This document shows, piece by piece, positions 1 to 8,108 of a stretch of 13,593 nt of DNA. Both the position numbers and the translations under genes were made by a program. Each line of letters starts with the position of its first letter. The first letter of the stretch is position 1. Location: positions 1 through 13,593 of the forward strand of contig LSSL01004775.1 of NCBI GenBank assembly GCA_001953115.1, in the 5' to 3' direction. The notes beneath the pieces were generated by a model. The model was given only the letters and a program-made list of their open reading frames with translations. It ran no database searches and was not told the origin of the DNA. The stretch is from Smittium mucronatum. Its lineage: Eukaryota; Kickxellomycota; Harpellomycetes; Harpellales; Legeriomycetaceae.

Positions 1-177
1 TTAGTCTTCTACTATTTTTACTATCTTTTATAAAATCAACATCAAAACCATTTTTACATAGTTACATTAAAATTGAAACATTACATGTTAGTACCATTAT
101 TAGTACCCAGGCCTCAATATTTTTAAAAAAGAAATAAATTTAGCTAAAATAAAACGTTAAGGCGTCCCTGTGTTACA
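1..177 (+). repeat. 5' LTR, right-hand part (left part outside window)
   Basis: Bases 1-60 repeat at 5160-5219 with 3 substitutions (positions 43, 49 and 53). Similarity then falls sharply: about 20 of 30 bases match over 61-90, and only patches match beyond. I place the right end at GTTACA (172-177), which lines up with GTAACA closing the 3' LTR at 5322-5327; the two partial copies are then 177 and 168 bp. The window opens inside the LTR, so its TG end and the target-site duplication cannot be seen. No convincing tRNA primer-binding site follows directly. The LTR identity is secure; the exact right border is a judgement. Confidence 0.72.
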
Positions 178-196
178 TACTATTACTTAAGAAAAC

Positions 197-224
197 AAGT
201 AATAAGTAATAAGCAATAAGCAAT
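197..224 (+). repeat. Four tandem 7-bp repeats in the retrotransposon leader
   Basis: Two copies of AAGTAAT (197-203, 204-210) are followed by two copies of AAGCAAT (211-217, 218-224). They lie between the proposed LTR end and the gag start at 272, where a primer-binding site or packaging signal would be expected. No function can be assigned from sequence. Confidence 0.85.
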
Positions 225-271
225 CTAATTTAAATCTTTTATAATGTAAAAAAATTAAATTGGATCATAGA

Positions 272-929
272 ATGACCGAAATCATTGCTGTCACAGTGGC
301 TGCAGCATTAGCACAACAATCCTGGACATCCGGACAGACATTATCCCTACCAGAAATTAACGGATTGGGGAGTCCAATTTCATATAAATCATGGTTAAAA
401 AATGCATTGATCTATTATACGCGTTTGCTATCCGGGATGAAGGACGAAAGTTTGCTAATTTAAAATTACAATTCCGTGGAACAGCAAAAATGGAACTAGC
501 CAATTACCTTTTGAAAATCGGCTCTCCTAAACTTGAAACAATTAAGCATTTTATGAATACCCGTCAAATTTATTCATTTACCCCAGCTATCCACAAGTTC
601 TAAGAAGGAGGCTACAGATGTTAAAACAAACGGGATCATTAGCTGAATATATTTCAACGGAGGCTAACCTAATTGGTGATTACAAAGAAATCACAGACGC
701 AGAGCGAATTTATCTATTCAAGTACGGACTAGATAGCAAATTTGTGGAAATAATTAACATTAAAAACCCGCCTACGTTTATCGAAGCTACTGCATTAATC
801 AGCAAACACGGTACTGCAATAGATGTGAGACATGCACAAGAACATATCCAGGATTCGATGGACATGGAAGTTGACAGAATTTCTGTCAATCAAATCAATC
901 CGACCAAAATTTCTCATCATTCACTCTGA
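272..929 (+). pseudogene. gag: Gag capsid region, frameshifted
   Basis: This encodes the structural Gag protein that would assemble the retrotransposon particle. The first ATG in frame is at 272. The reading runs in frame 2 to about 410, frame 1 to the stop at 601-603, then frame 3 (618-926) to a stop at 927-929. The last segment has the usual capsid C-terminal pattern: a helix starting L-K-Q-T-G-S-L-A-E-Y, then E-R-I-Y-L-F-K-Y-G-L and N-P-P-T-F-I-E-A, as in Ty3/gypsy Gag domains. At least two frame changes break the protein, so it cannot be made whole. Total length (about 220 codons) is ordinary for a Ty3-type capsid. The zinc knuckle follows after about 110 bp. Assignment rests on pattern plus position; capsid sequences diverge quickly, so the subfamily is uncertain. 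Confidence 0.8.
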
Positions 930-937
930 TAAATGTC

Positions 938-1197
938 TGTTATGCGACGGATAAATTTTTGTATAATATCAACGGCATAGAAGTGCCAATTAATGTAGCT
1001 GGAAGAGTAAATCAAACCTATCTCAATAACAACCTTTCAGCTGGAATTGCGGGATGCCAGGACACAGAAGAGTAGACTGTAATAAAATACCAATAGATTA
1101 TGCGAATAAAGCTCATTTCTCTAGGGGGAATAATAGAGGGTGGAACAGAAATTACAAAAGACCAAATAGGAACCAAAACAACTACTCAAAAAGATAA
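938..1197 (+). pseudogene. gag: Gag nucleocapsid: CCHC zinc knuckle with first Cys lost
   Basis: The nucleocapsid part of Gag binds RNA. At 1039-1080, frame 1 reads S-W-N-C-G-M-P-G-H-R-R-V-D-C. This has CCHC spacing (C-x2-C-x4-H-x4-C) except that the first cysteine is AGC (Ser). A basic, Asn- and Arg-rich tail follows, as is normal after a knuckle, and ends at TAA 1195-1197. The stretch 938-1038 links it to the capsid and reads as plausible protein in frame 2, so another frame change lies before the knuckle. The knuckle identification is strong; the Ser replacement would remove one zinc ligand. Confidence 0.85.
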
Positions 1198-1514
1198 AAT
1201 TACTACGGAAATGGATTTTCAGGAAATAGTTACAACTCATGAAACGGACCGAATCAATAGGGAGAATGGTGGACCCTGTTGATAAGAATGATAAAGAGCC
1301 ACCAGAAATATTTATGCAAAAACAATATATGTTTAAAAATAAAAATTAATTTAATACAGACACCGAAAATTACTCATAACTTGATTTTACAGATAAAGAT
1401 GAATATTTTACGCCCCCAAATTCGCCCGATTTAATGAATAACAGATTGAATAAAAGAAAATTTTCATATAAAAAAGAAAATAGCACACATGATTTTAAGT
1501 AAACTCAAATAAAA
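1198..1514 (+). pseudogene. Gag-to-protease linker, degenerate
   Basis: There is no recognisable domain here. Frame 3 is open from 1392 to 1499, with a polar, Asn/Lys/Pro-rich reading (it includes T-P-P-N-S-P-D-L-M), and is closed by TAA at 1500-1502. The same frame reopens at the ATG at 1515 and runs into the protease. Bases 1198-1391 are interrupted in all frames and look like a worn Gag tail. A low-complexity connector between nucleocapsid and protease is usual for these elements. The assignment is by position. Confidence 0.5.
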
Positions 1515-1890
1515 ATGAAAACAAAAATGTTTTCACTGAATAAAATTTGCATAAAAAACTCAGTAGCAATAGGGAAGCTAGATAAAAGTGATCCGAATTC
1601 GCCGTATTGCACTATGTATATTAAAAAAATAATGTTAAACTGTTATTTGACTCGGAGCTGCAAAATGCTTCATGCCAGGAAAATGTGCGTCAAAATTAAA
1701 CCTAAAATTAGAAGATATTAAAACAGAATTAAACGCTGTAACTGCGGACGGAAAAGGGCTTAGGATAGCAAAAAAGATAACCATAGAGATAAAGATAATT
1801 AAAATCGTCTCCCAACAACTGTATTGATATTACAGTTATTCCATGTAGACATAATAATAGGATTCGACTGGTGGGAAAAATATAGATTAA
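1515..1890 (+). pseudogene. pol (PR): Retropepsin-type aspartic protease, active site frameshifted
   Basis: The protease would cleave Gag-Pol. Frame 3 runs from 1515 to about 1630. The active-site triplet begins in frame 2 (L-F-D-S, catalytic Asp codon GAC at 1649-1651). It continues in frame 1 from 1657 (A-A-K-C-F-M-P), so a one-base loss falls exactly where the Gly of Asp-Ser-Gly should be. Frame 1 then stays open to the TGA at 1825-1827. The C-terminal hallmark, a hydrophobic strand ending G-F-D-W (1860-1871), follows in frame 3 and matches the ILG-D-W block of gypsy proteases. The break inside the active site alone would inactivate the enzyme. The motif order and the 70-residue spacing support the call. 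Confidence 0.82.
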
Positions 1891-3011
1891 CTCCAGTCTA
1901 CGAACTAAACAACTGGACTGTATTTTTTAATGGAGAAACTATTAAAGTTGACCTGAAAATAAAATCAGATACGCGGATAATATCTCTAAATACCTTATGC
2001 GAATTAGTAAAATATAATAAAATCCATGAGTTATACAAAATCTACGTTTCAAAAATTGAAAAAATTAATCCGAATAAATCAGAAATAAAGTCAAAAAATC
2101 CGAAAATTGGAGATCCCTCCTGGATAGCAGTATTAGAACAATACAAAGATGCTTTTAGTGATTTATCGTATACAGATATTACAGATCGTGAAATAGAACA
2201 CCAAATACACACTGGAGAAAATCTAACAATAGCAAGAGCAGGCTATAGAAATAATGATGCCCAACTTAAACAGTTAAAAAAATCATTATTCGAGCTTAAA
2301 GGTAAAGATTTTATTCGCCCTTCATCTTCCGCATGGGCTAGCCCGATATTATTAGTAAACAATAAAAATGGCGGATTTAGAATTTTTGTCGACTATAGAG
2401 CTTTTAATGGTGTTTCAAATATGGCTAAATACCCAATACCAAGGATAGATGACTGTTTTGAAAGTTTAGAGTCCGCTAAGTACTTCAAAAGTCTAGATTT
2501 ACAATCAGGGTACAACCAAATTATAATGGAATCAAAACCAATACCGAAAACTGCGTTCACATGCAGATAAAATATTTTTAATATACAGTAATGCCGTTCG
2601 GGCTACATTCCAACGCAAAATTAATAGAGTGTTACAGAAATATCTAGATGAATCGTTCATTGTCTATTTAGAAGATATTTTAATTTTTTTTGGAAACCTA
2701 ATAGTTACATAAAAAACATGTTGGTAACGTTTTAAAAAAGCCAATAAAGAAATAAATTATCAGCAGACCCCTCAAAATGTTCATTCGGGGTACAAAAAAC
2801 CAAGTTTTTTGAGAAATTAATAAGCAGTAAAGGAATCATGCCATGCCATGATAAAATCAAAGCTATAAACGATTTTCCCCTTCCAATATCGCACACAGAT
2901 CTATTTTCATTTTTGGACCTATGTACATATTACAGAAAATGCATACCGGGATTTTTTTTCCATGGCCTCCCCGATATATTATTTAACAAAAGGAAAGCAT
3001 CAAAAGAATGA
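1891..3011 (+). pseudogene. pol (RT): Reverse transcriptase and connection, YLDD changed to YLED
   Basis: RT would copy element RNA to cDNA. Frame 3 is open from 1824 to the TAA at 2568-2570. It holds the fingers (S-P-I-L-L-V, near 2340; V-D-Y-R-A-F-N), Y-P-I-P-R-I-D-D from 2430 and motif A S-L-D-L-Q-S-G-Y with its Asp intact (2496-2498). M-P-F-G follows in frame 2 (2591-2602), behind another TAA at 2579-2581. About five residues normally found after it are missing, and frame 1 resumes at 2605. Motif C reads Y-L-E-D (2665-2676), so the first catalytic Asp is Glu. Thumb/connection is open in frame 3 from 2751 to TGA 3009-3011. Ty3/gypsy RT identity is certain; function is lost. Confidence 0.93.
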
Positions 3012-3501
3012 AAAAGTTCCGTCGAATTCTGAAGGAAAATCTGCATTTTCCAACCTTAAAAGCTTGCTGACATCATCACCCGTTTTACATGCACCTGACT
3101 AGTCAAACGAGCTCTTTATGGAAACAGAAGCATCGGCGAATGCAATAGGGGCAGTCTTATTCCAAATAAAATACAAAAATGTTAGAGTGCCAATATCATT
3201 CGAATCCAGAAGATTAACATCTGCAGAAAGGAATTACTATTCCGGTGAAAGAGAGCTACTCACCATAATAAATACATTCACGGTTTTGAACCATTATCTA
3301 ACTGCAAAAAAATTTACGGTACTGACATATCACAAAAATCTGATAAATGTATTTAAAAACCGAGAGTCGCGTGGTAGAATAGCAAGGTGATTAGAGAAAT
3401 TCCAGCACTTAAATCCTAACCTATTTTATTATCCAGGAAAAGCAAATACAGCAGCGGATGCATTATCAAGGAGGTTTTATTTAGTAAATATCACCTCATA
3501 A
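3001..3501 (+). pseudogene. pol (RH): RNase H domain, two catalytic Asp replaced
   Basis: RNase H would remove the RNA strand of the RNA/DNA hybrid. Frame 1 reads from about 3001 to TAA 3499-3501, with in-frame stops at 3100-3102 (TAG) and 3388-3390 (TGA). The second stop falls where Trp is usual before L-E-K-F-Q. Motifs in order: E-T-E-A-S at 3121-3135, where the family has T-D-A-S (Asp to Glu at 3127-3129); G-E-R-E-L-L with Glu kept (3253-3255); L-T-Y-H-K-N, where the family has T-D-H (Asp to Tyr at 3328-3330). The tether P-G-K-A-N-T-A-A-D-A-L-S-R closes the domain and leads toward integrase. Two of three catalytic acids are therefore altered. The following 3502-3606 is degenerate linker. 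Confidence 0.92.
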
Positions 3502-3606
3502 AAATCAAAAAATTAAGTGGGAGGTAATAGGCAAGATACTTATTACAAAACTGTATACAATTAATTGATTAATCCAGCAGCTAGACCGTAAAATATAAAC
3601 ACTGAA

Positions 3607-4430
3607 ATGTGGGACATTGCTAAATACGCATCAAAAAAATTCTCAATTATAAAGGGAGAACTATATTATAAACTTAATAAAATGCGACCTGTGCAGTATA
3701 TATACACTGAAAATAGGAAAAATCTTATTAAAAGTTATCACTTCAGCATGGCCATATGGGTATTTCAACAAAACATAACATCATGAAACTAAGAGTTTGG
3801 TGGCTTAACATGAGGGAAGATATAATAACGATAATAAATCAGTGCCCGCAATTTCAAATATCCGGGAATAATAGAATAAAAATTGTTCAATTAAATCCAT
3901 TAAAACCAGCTACTAATGTGTTTAGTAGATGAGGAATTGAACATATCTGACAGATGCCAACAAATATAAATGGAAATAAATGGATATTGCTAGCAATTGA
4001 CCATCATAATAATTTGGCTGTTTCTGCTGCAACAAAAGTCGCAAAAGCTGAAACGGTTGCAGCGTTCCTATACAAAAAAATATTTTTACAGTTTGGAAAT
4101 CCCCTAGAAATCCTTTCGAATAGGGGAACACAATTTACATCCAATACTCTTAAATAATACTTGCTATTGCAAAAAATAAAGCACAAAGTGACTTCAGCAT
4201 ACCATCCCATGGCGAATTGGAAGAAAGAAAGTGCAAATGGAGTGATCGGGAAAGCATTAACAAAGCTAGCTTTAAACCAAAAAACCAAATGGGACAAATA
4301 TTTGAATCAAGTAGTATGGGCTACTAGCATAAGAAAACATTCGGTTACACATATTTCGCCTTACTATTTGGTATATGAAATAGATCCCCGGATACCTGGC
4401 GACATAAATAGTACATTTATAACAGATTAA
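3607..4430 (+). pseudogene. pol (IN): Integrase zinc domain and catalytic core, stops and Asp substitutions
   Basis: Integrase would insert the cDNA into the genome. Frame 1 from the ATG at 3607 carries the region before the zinc finger up to His 3739-3741. A one-base loss shifts to frame 3, giving H-G-H-M-G (3747-3761) and C-P-Q-F (3843-3854), so the last Cys of the HHCC finger is Phe. The core is in frame 3: the first acid is Glu (G-I-E, 3939-3941) where Asp is expected, the second is Asn (L-S-N-R-G-T-Q-F, 4119-4121), and the Glu is kept (4227-4229). The Asn-Glu distance is exactly D-x35-E. Stops lie at 3930, 3948 and 4155. The core continues through A-Y-H-P to a TAA at 4428-4430. Confidence 0.92.
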
Positions 4431-4821
4431 AATTCACGAGGTAAAGAATTAGATAAATATCAAGCAACGAGAATTAGATTAAACGATACCAATAACACAG
4501 GGTTAGCAGCAAAAAGAGGCGCAAACTGAAGCCGCGAAGAAAATTAATGTACATTACGAAAAAGGATCAAAAGTATTTAGGTACCCCATTAACAGTTGGG
4601 TAACTATATTAAATGAAAAAAAACAAAATTTAGATCCCAAATTCTTAGGTAAATACAAGATTATGTATCACAGACCTTTCTTCACCTCTAAATTTATGAA
4701 CGCCTCTGTGGAATCTCTGAAGATACTAATCAACCATAACCAATTGCAAACAGAAAATTTTGAAGACCCGTCAAATGTAAAATCTTGGAATAAAAAATTA
4801 GGGATAGCTGATAAACCCTAA
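4431..4821 (+). pseudogene. pol (IN): Integrase C-terminal domain
   Basis: After the stop at 4428-4430, frame 3 stays readable to about 4526. It then passes into frame 1 and runs open to TAA 4819-4821, about 98 codons. This segment has no early ATG, so a start-based ORF search misses it. It shows the usual C-terminal layout: G-S-K-V-F near 4564 (the strand that follows a G-D-x-V-type block), D-P-K-F-L-G-K-Y-K-I (the P-x-F-x-G-P-Y-K-I block), then N-H-N-Q-L before a tail. No chromodomain is recognisable after it. The 3' LTR begins 28 bp beyond the stop, so this is the end of pol and there is no room for env. Confidence 0.85.
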
Positions 4822-4849
4822 AGACACAATACATATGGAGAATTAGTTT

Positions 4850-5327
4850 TGTTACTATTGGTAACACAATTAGTTAAATATCTGGAATGTGATTTTACTA
4901 TATGATAAAAAATAACTGCTAATAGATATTAATAATATCTATTATGCAATTATATTATTGCATAATCAAAATATGTTTATCTAAGTAGTACGGAACGTTA
5001 TTTTCATTTAAAAATGTACTAGAAAGAGACGAAACGTAAATCCAAAGACATCCAACTTTACGCAAAAAGTATTATCAACATATTCTATAATTAATTTACA
5101 TAAATATTCAAGGAAAGGTTCTTCCCAAAAGATGGTTTTTTTATCTTTACTAGAATGGATTAGTCTTCTACTATTTTTACTATCTTTTATAAAATCAACA
5201 TTAAAACTATTATTACATAACCAGAGTAATAATAAAACATTACACTTTATATGGTTCTTTTTACATAATATATTATTAATACTGTATCTAAATAAACTAA
5301 ATTTAAATATCAAATAAGTGAGTAACA
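4850..5327 (+). repeat. 3' LTR, about 478 bp
   Basis: The right part duplicates the left edge of the window (5160-5219 against 1-60, 3 mismatches). I place the ends at TGTTAC (4850-4855) and GTAACA (5322-5327), which gives TG...CA termini within a 6-bp inverted repeat, as expected for LTRs. The left end is itself a small palindrome, TGTTACTATTGGTAACA (4850-4866). The preceding bases contain a weakly purine-rich patch (GGAGAA, 4838-4843) that could be a worn polypurine tract. A 107-codon antisense frame crosses the LTR (5331 to 5008) but is not kept in the 5' copy. The repeat is certain; the border positions are a best choice. Confidence 0.75.
4921..4965. repeat. Two abutting perfect hairpins in the 3' LTR
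   Basis: AATAGATATT (4921-4930) pairs with AATATCTATT (4934-4943) around a 3-nt loop. Directly adjoining it, TTATGCAAT (4942-4950) pairs with ATTGCATAA (4957-4965) around a 6-nt loop. The arms are perfect, 10 and 9 bp, and overlap by two bases. They lie in the left (U3-like) part of the LTR, where regulatory sites are usual. No function is shown; AT-rich sequence makes such arms easier to get by chance. Confidence 0.75.
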
Positions 5328-5370
5328 TCATTTAAAGAATAACCCAAAATGAAAAAATCAAACAGGTTTA

Positions 5371-5694
5371 TTAAAACCTAACTATTTTTAAAGGAAAATA
5401 TCCTAATTTAGAAAAAAATTCAAGCTTTGATCTGATGAAACATCTATAGGTGAAAATGTGAGGCATCACTATATAAAAAAGCATTGATCCAAAATAATAT
5501 TCATGAATTGGAGATTGTAAATCGGATATCCAATTGAAAATAAATATTGAATTCTCTTTGCTGTCAATCGACCGCTTTAAAAAAATTTGGTTGGGTACAG
5601 CCAAATTGTAATTTATTTTGAACCAGGTGAGAATAAGTGACTTGTATTCAACGAGGACTAAGGATAAAAAAAAATCACAAAAATTTCTAAATTT
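5371..5694 (-). other. Unassigned 107-codon open frame next to the 3' LTR
   Basis: On the minus strand a frame is open from 5694 down to its stop at 5371. It has no ATG near its beginning; a TTG lies at 5602-5604. The reading is rich in Ile, Phe, Leu, Ser and Tyr, and includes N-W-I-S-D-L-Q-S-P-I and Y-R-C-F-I-R-S-K-L-E-F. I recognise no domain. In DNA this AT-rich, a run of this length without a stop is longer than I would expect by chance. However, the + strand of the same DNA may be a transposase relic, so this may be only its shadow. Confidence 0.25.
5434..5690 (+). pseudogene. Possible IS1595/Merlin-type DDE transposase relic
   Basis: Such an enzyme would cut and paste a small DNA transposon. 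Frame 1 reads D-E-T-S-I-G at 5434-5451, the position of the first catalytic Asp in the D-E block. Then come I-G-Y-P-I-E (5530-5547), F-A-V-N-R-P-L, K-N-L-V and Y-F-E-P-G before a shift to frame 2, which reads I-S-D-L-Y-S (5633-5650). The family pattern is D-E...G-x-I-E...V-x-x-R...L...P-G-x-x-I-x-S-D, and the Asp-to-Asp distance here (68 codons) is compatible. Several in-frame stops interrupt it, including TGA near 5491 and TAA at 5527-5529. The third acidic residue and the N-terminal domain are not found. The match is by eye and suggestive only. Confidence 0.38.
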
Positions 5695-5818
5695 TTATAA
5701 TAATTAAATAAAATATTAACGGGTATTTAAATAATAAACCAATACTTTTTTAAAAAAAAACAACATTCTGTAATTGAAATGATCCCCTATTTAATACAGC
5801 TTTTTTTTACTTGATACA

Positions 5819-6375
5819 CTATAACCAAAATAAAAAGAAAATTAAAATAATTTTTAGGCAAAAAATTAGATCTATTAAAGAAACTGAACTATAATGGCTA
5901 TATTTGCAGGAGATATACTCCCATAGATTTATTTTGACTATTTTTGTAATTTTTTTATAGCTAATCACTAGTTTTGCTTAATCCCCTAGAATTCATTGTA
6001 GATATTATAATACTGGTTTTAAAATTCGGTCATGAATCAAGCACATTTTTCTTTAGTTTTTTTCAGTTTGAAAATATAGAACTTCTTTATAAAAAATTCT
6101 AGAGTGTCAGTAAAATAGCTCATATTCAAGCTTGGTATCGATTTAACTATATTTTTACAAATAAAAATTAGATACTGAGATTGACATGGTTTTATATATC
6201 TGAGATTTAGACAGAACTTGTTTCAAAACTTGCAATTCATCCTGAAATCTTTCATTTGTATATTATTCATCTCTTGATTGCTTTCTTTAGAATGGCTGCA
6301 ACTTTCATAGTATATCTCAAAAAATGATAATAAAAAGCTATATTGGATTTTTATATTGGCACTTTTAAAAGTAAA
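5819..6375 (-). pseudogene. Unassigned low-stop tract, likely decayed coding DNA
   Basis: On the minus strand one frame reads from 6375 to the TGA at 6037-6039, about 112 codons with a single internal stop (TGA, 6223-6225). A second frame is open for 52 codons from 5977 to TAG at 5819-5821. The first contains a polar stretch with S-K-E-S-N-Q-E-M-N-N-I-Q-M-K. A neighbouring frame continues plausibly with D-E-L-Q-V-L-K-Q-V-L-S-K, coiled-coil-like in character. I recognise no family. The + strand frame with the same codon borders is also fairly open (three TAG stops in about 120 codons), so the strand is not settled. It could be a host pseudogene or part of another mobile element. Confidence 0.3.
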
Positions 6376-6420
6376 TTAAATATTTCACTAAAAAAATAAG
6401 GGCATTTCATTCCTAGGAGA

Positions 6421-6430
6421 CCCCCCCCCC
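6421..6430 (+). repeat. Homopolymer of 10 C
   Basis: Ten consecutive C, in a region where C is otherwise scarce. G runs occur at 10357-10362 and elsewhere, but none as long. It is a likely site of sequencing or polymerase slippage. Confidence 0.9.
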
Positions 6431-8108
6431 TCAAAATTTCAGGATTTCATTTAAAATAGTATTGAAGAAAATTAAATTGGAATTTTTTACTGAATTTTTA
6501 TTTTATCAATTCTAGAGAAAAAAGTGAAATTGATAGCGATTCGAAAAGTTACTCAATTATTAAAAAAATTATAGCCTTTGATTTATCTATGAAGCCTAAT
6601 TTTTTTCGATTATGTTAAAAAATAGTAAAAAGTCCAAAATATTATTAAAAGAAACTAATATGAATTTACGGGTTTAAAAATTTGTAAAATGAAAATTTAT
6701 GCTCTTTTGAATAAAAAAGAGCCTTATTGGCTATAAAACATACCGGGTTTATTATCCATTTTATTAATATCTTATAATGAACAGAATATGGTCCTACCTC
6801 AAGGATTTTTTTTTTACTGGTTTTTTTATTCTTCAATACTATATAATGATGAGAAATATATATTGAAAAATAATTGAATCATTTAAAATATTTTATCGGT
6901 GATTTTTTTTATGATAAATTAGGATATATGTTGGTTACTATAGAAATATCAAATCTTATGGTCTGCGTTTGATGTGTACAAATGGAGTTTTTTAAATTTA
7001 AAAACCTTGTTATGACATTTCGAAAAATTTAGATCAATTAATTATACAAAAAATGCTATAAAATATATTTATCTTTTAGTTATAACTGGCTGATTGTCAT
7101 ATTAATAATTATGAAATACAAGATTTTTTAGAAAGATCTTGTTTTAAATATAGTATTAAAACTATATTATTGTTGAAATAAGGATTTTATTATATATTTT
7201 TAGCAATTTTTCCAGATGTAAAGCATTTTTACAATTTAAATAAATTACACGGAACAATTTTAGAAGTTAGAAGAAAGAAAAGTAATAATTATAATTTTTT
7301 AAAGATATTTTAACATTTATCAATTCATAATATAATCAAAAAACAATTTAGATTAATCGGAGCTAAAAAAAAAATTAAAGTAATAATTAGAGTTAAAAAT
7401 AGTAAATATTATTGAAGATTTAATATAAGAAAATTTTGGGGAGACAAAGATATTTACTTTGAGACTTTTTGTATTTTGTTTTTTTTATTAAATATAAAAA
7501 AAATTTATATGGTTTTTATCAATAAATTTATGATAATTGAAAAGTAAAATTTTATTTAGCAATAAAACCCTTAATTTTAGCATTTCATTCAAAAAATACC
7601 AATTATTATATATTTTTTAATATAATATAATATTTTATTAATAAGATAATTATTAATGAATTTAGAATGAATATACATTTTTTAGAACAATATAAATATT
7701 TAAAGAGGGTAATAAATTCTATCAAATTATTATTTTTAACCTTTAAAATATATTTTATAAATTCGAAATTAATAAATATATTCTGAGATCTTTTGAACCA
7801 ATTCTCAGCGGATTCTGGGCCGTTTAAATAGCAGATTTGAGCGGAAATAAAAAAATATTTTCTTATAGTTTATTTTTTTAATATTATCTATAATAAAAAA
7901 ATTTTGAGCTTATAAATTTTAGTTTTTTTTAGTTAATTTGATTAAAAAATGCTATAAATTAACACTGAAAATACTCATTTTTTTAAAAATATATAAAGAT
8001 TGCTTATATCAGCTCGTAAATATTTGATATATTAATACAATTTCAGTAAAAATAAATAAATTTTTTTTTCGTCAAATAGCTTTTAATTTATATGTTTGAA
8101 GAGTATTG

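Larger units (their letters stand above)
1..5327 (+). mobile_element. Degenerate Ty3/gypsy-order LTR retrotransposon
   Basis: The sequence shows a direct repeat at both ends (1-60 matches 5160-5219 with 3 mismatches). Between the repeats, in order, are gag, CCHC zinc knuckle, aspartic protease, reverse transcriptase, RNase H and a D,D-35-E integrase. Integrase downstream of RT/RNase H is the Ty3/gypsy (Metaviridae) order; Ty1/copia elements have integrase first. The visible length of about 5.3 kb is near normal for the group, with roughly 300 bp of the 5' LTR missing beyond the window edge. The copy is non-autonomous: every module has stops or frameshifts, and catalytic residues are substituted in RT, RNase H and integrase. 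No env gene or chromodomain is seen. Family assignment is firm; clade within the family is not determined. Confidence 0.93.

Noticed and set aside
261..278. TGG-beginning stretch just before the gag ATG as a tRNA primer-binding site
   Set aside because: It lies more than 80 bp past the best LTR border, and the bases after TGG do not look like the complement of a tRNA acceptor and T-arm that I can recognise.
3922..4297. Two minus-strand ORFs over the integrase core
   Set aside because: They are antisense shadows of the integrase reading, which has clear motifs on the + strand.
272..4821. Frame changes as programmed ribosomal frameshifts
   Set aside because: There are too many (at least eight), they fall inside domains and active sites, and they come with stops and a small deletion; this is decay.
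4822..4849. env gene or chromodomain between integrase and the 3' LTR
   Set aside because: Only 28 bp separate the pol stop from the LTR, and the integrase tail has no chromodomain-like pattern.
5132..5317. 61-codon + strand ORF in the 3' LTR
   Set aside because: It is Leu/Phe/Asn-rich from AT-rich DNA, within LTR sequence, and opposite another chance frame.
5008..5331. 107-codon minus-strand ORF with an ATG, across the 3' LTR
   Set aside because: The corresponding part of the 5' LTR copy has a stop right upstream of the shared segment, and the reading is hydrophobic low-complexity. It is most likely a chance antisense frame, though its length is notable.
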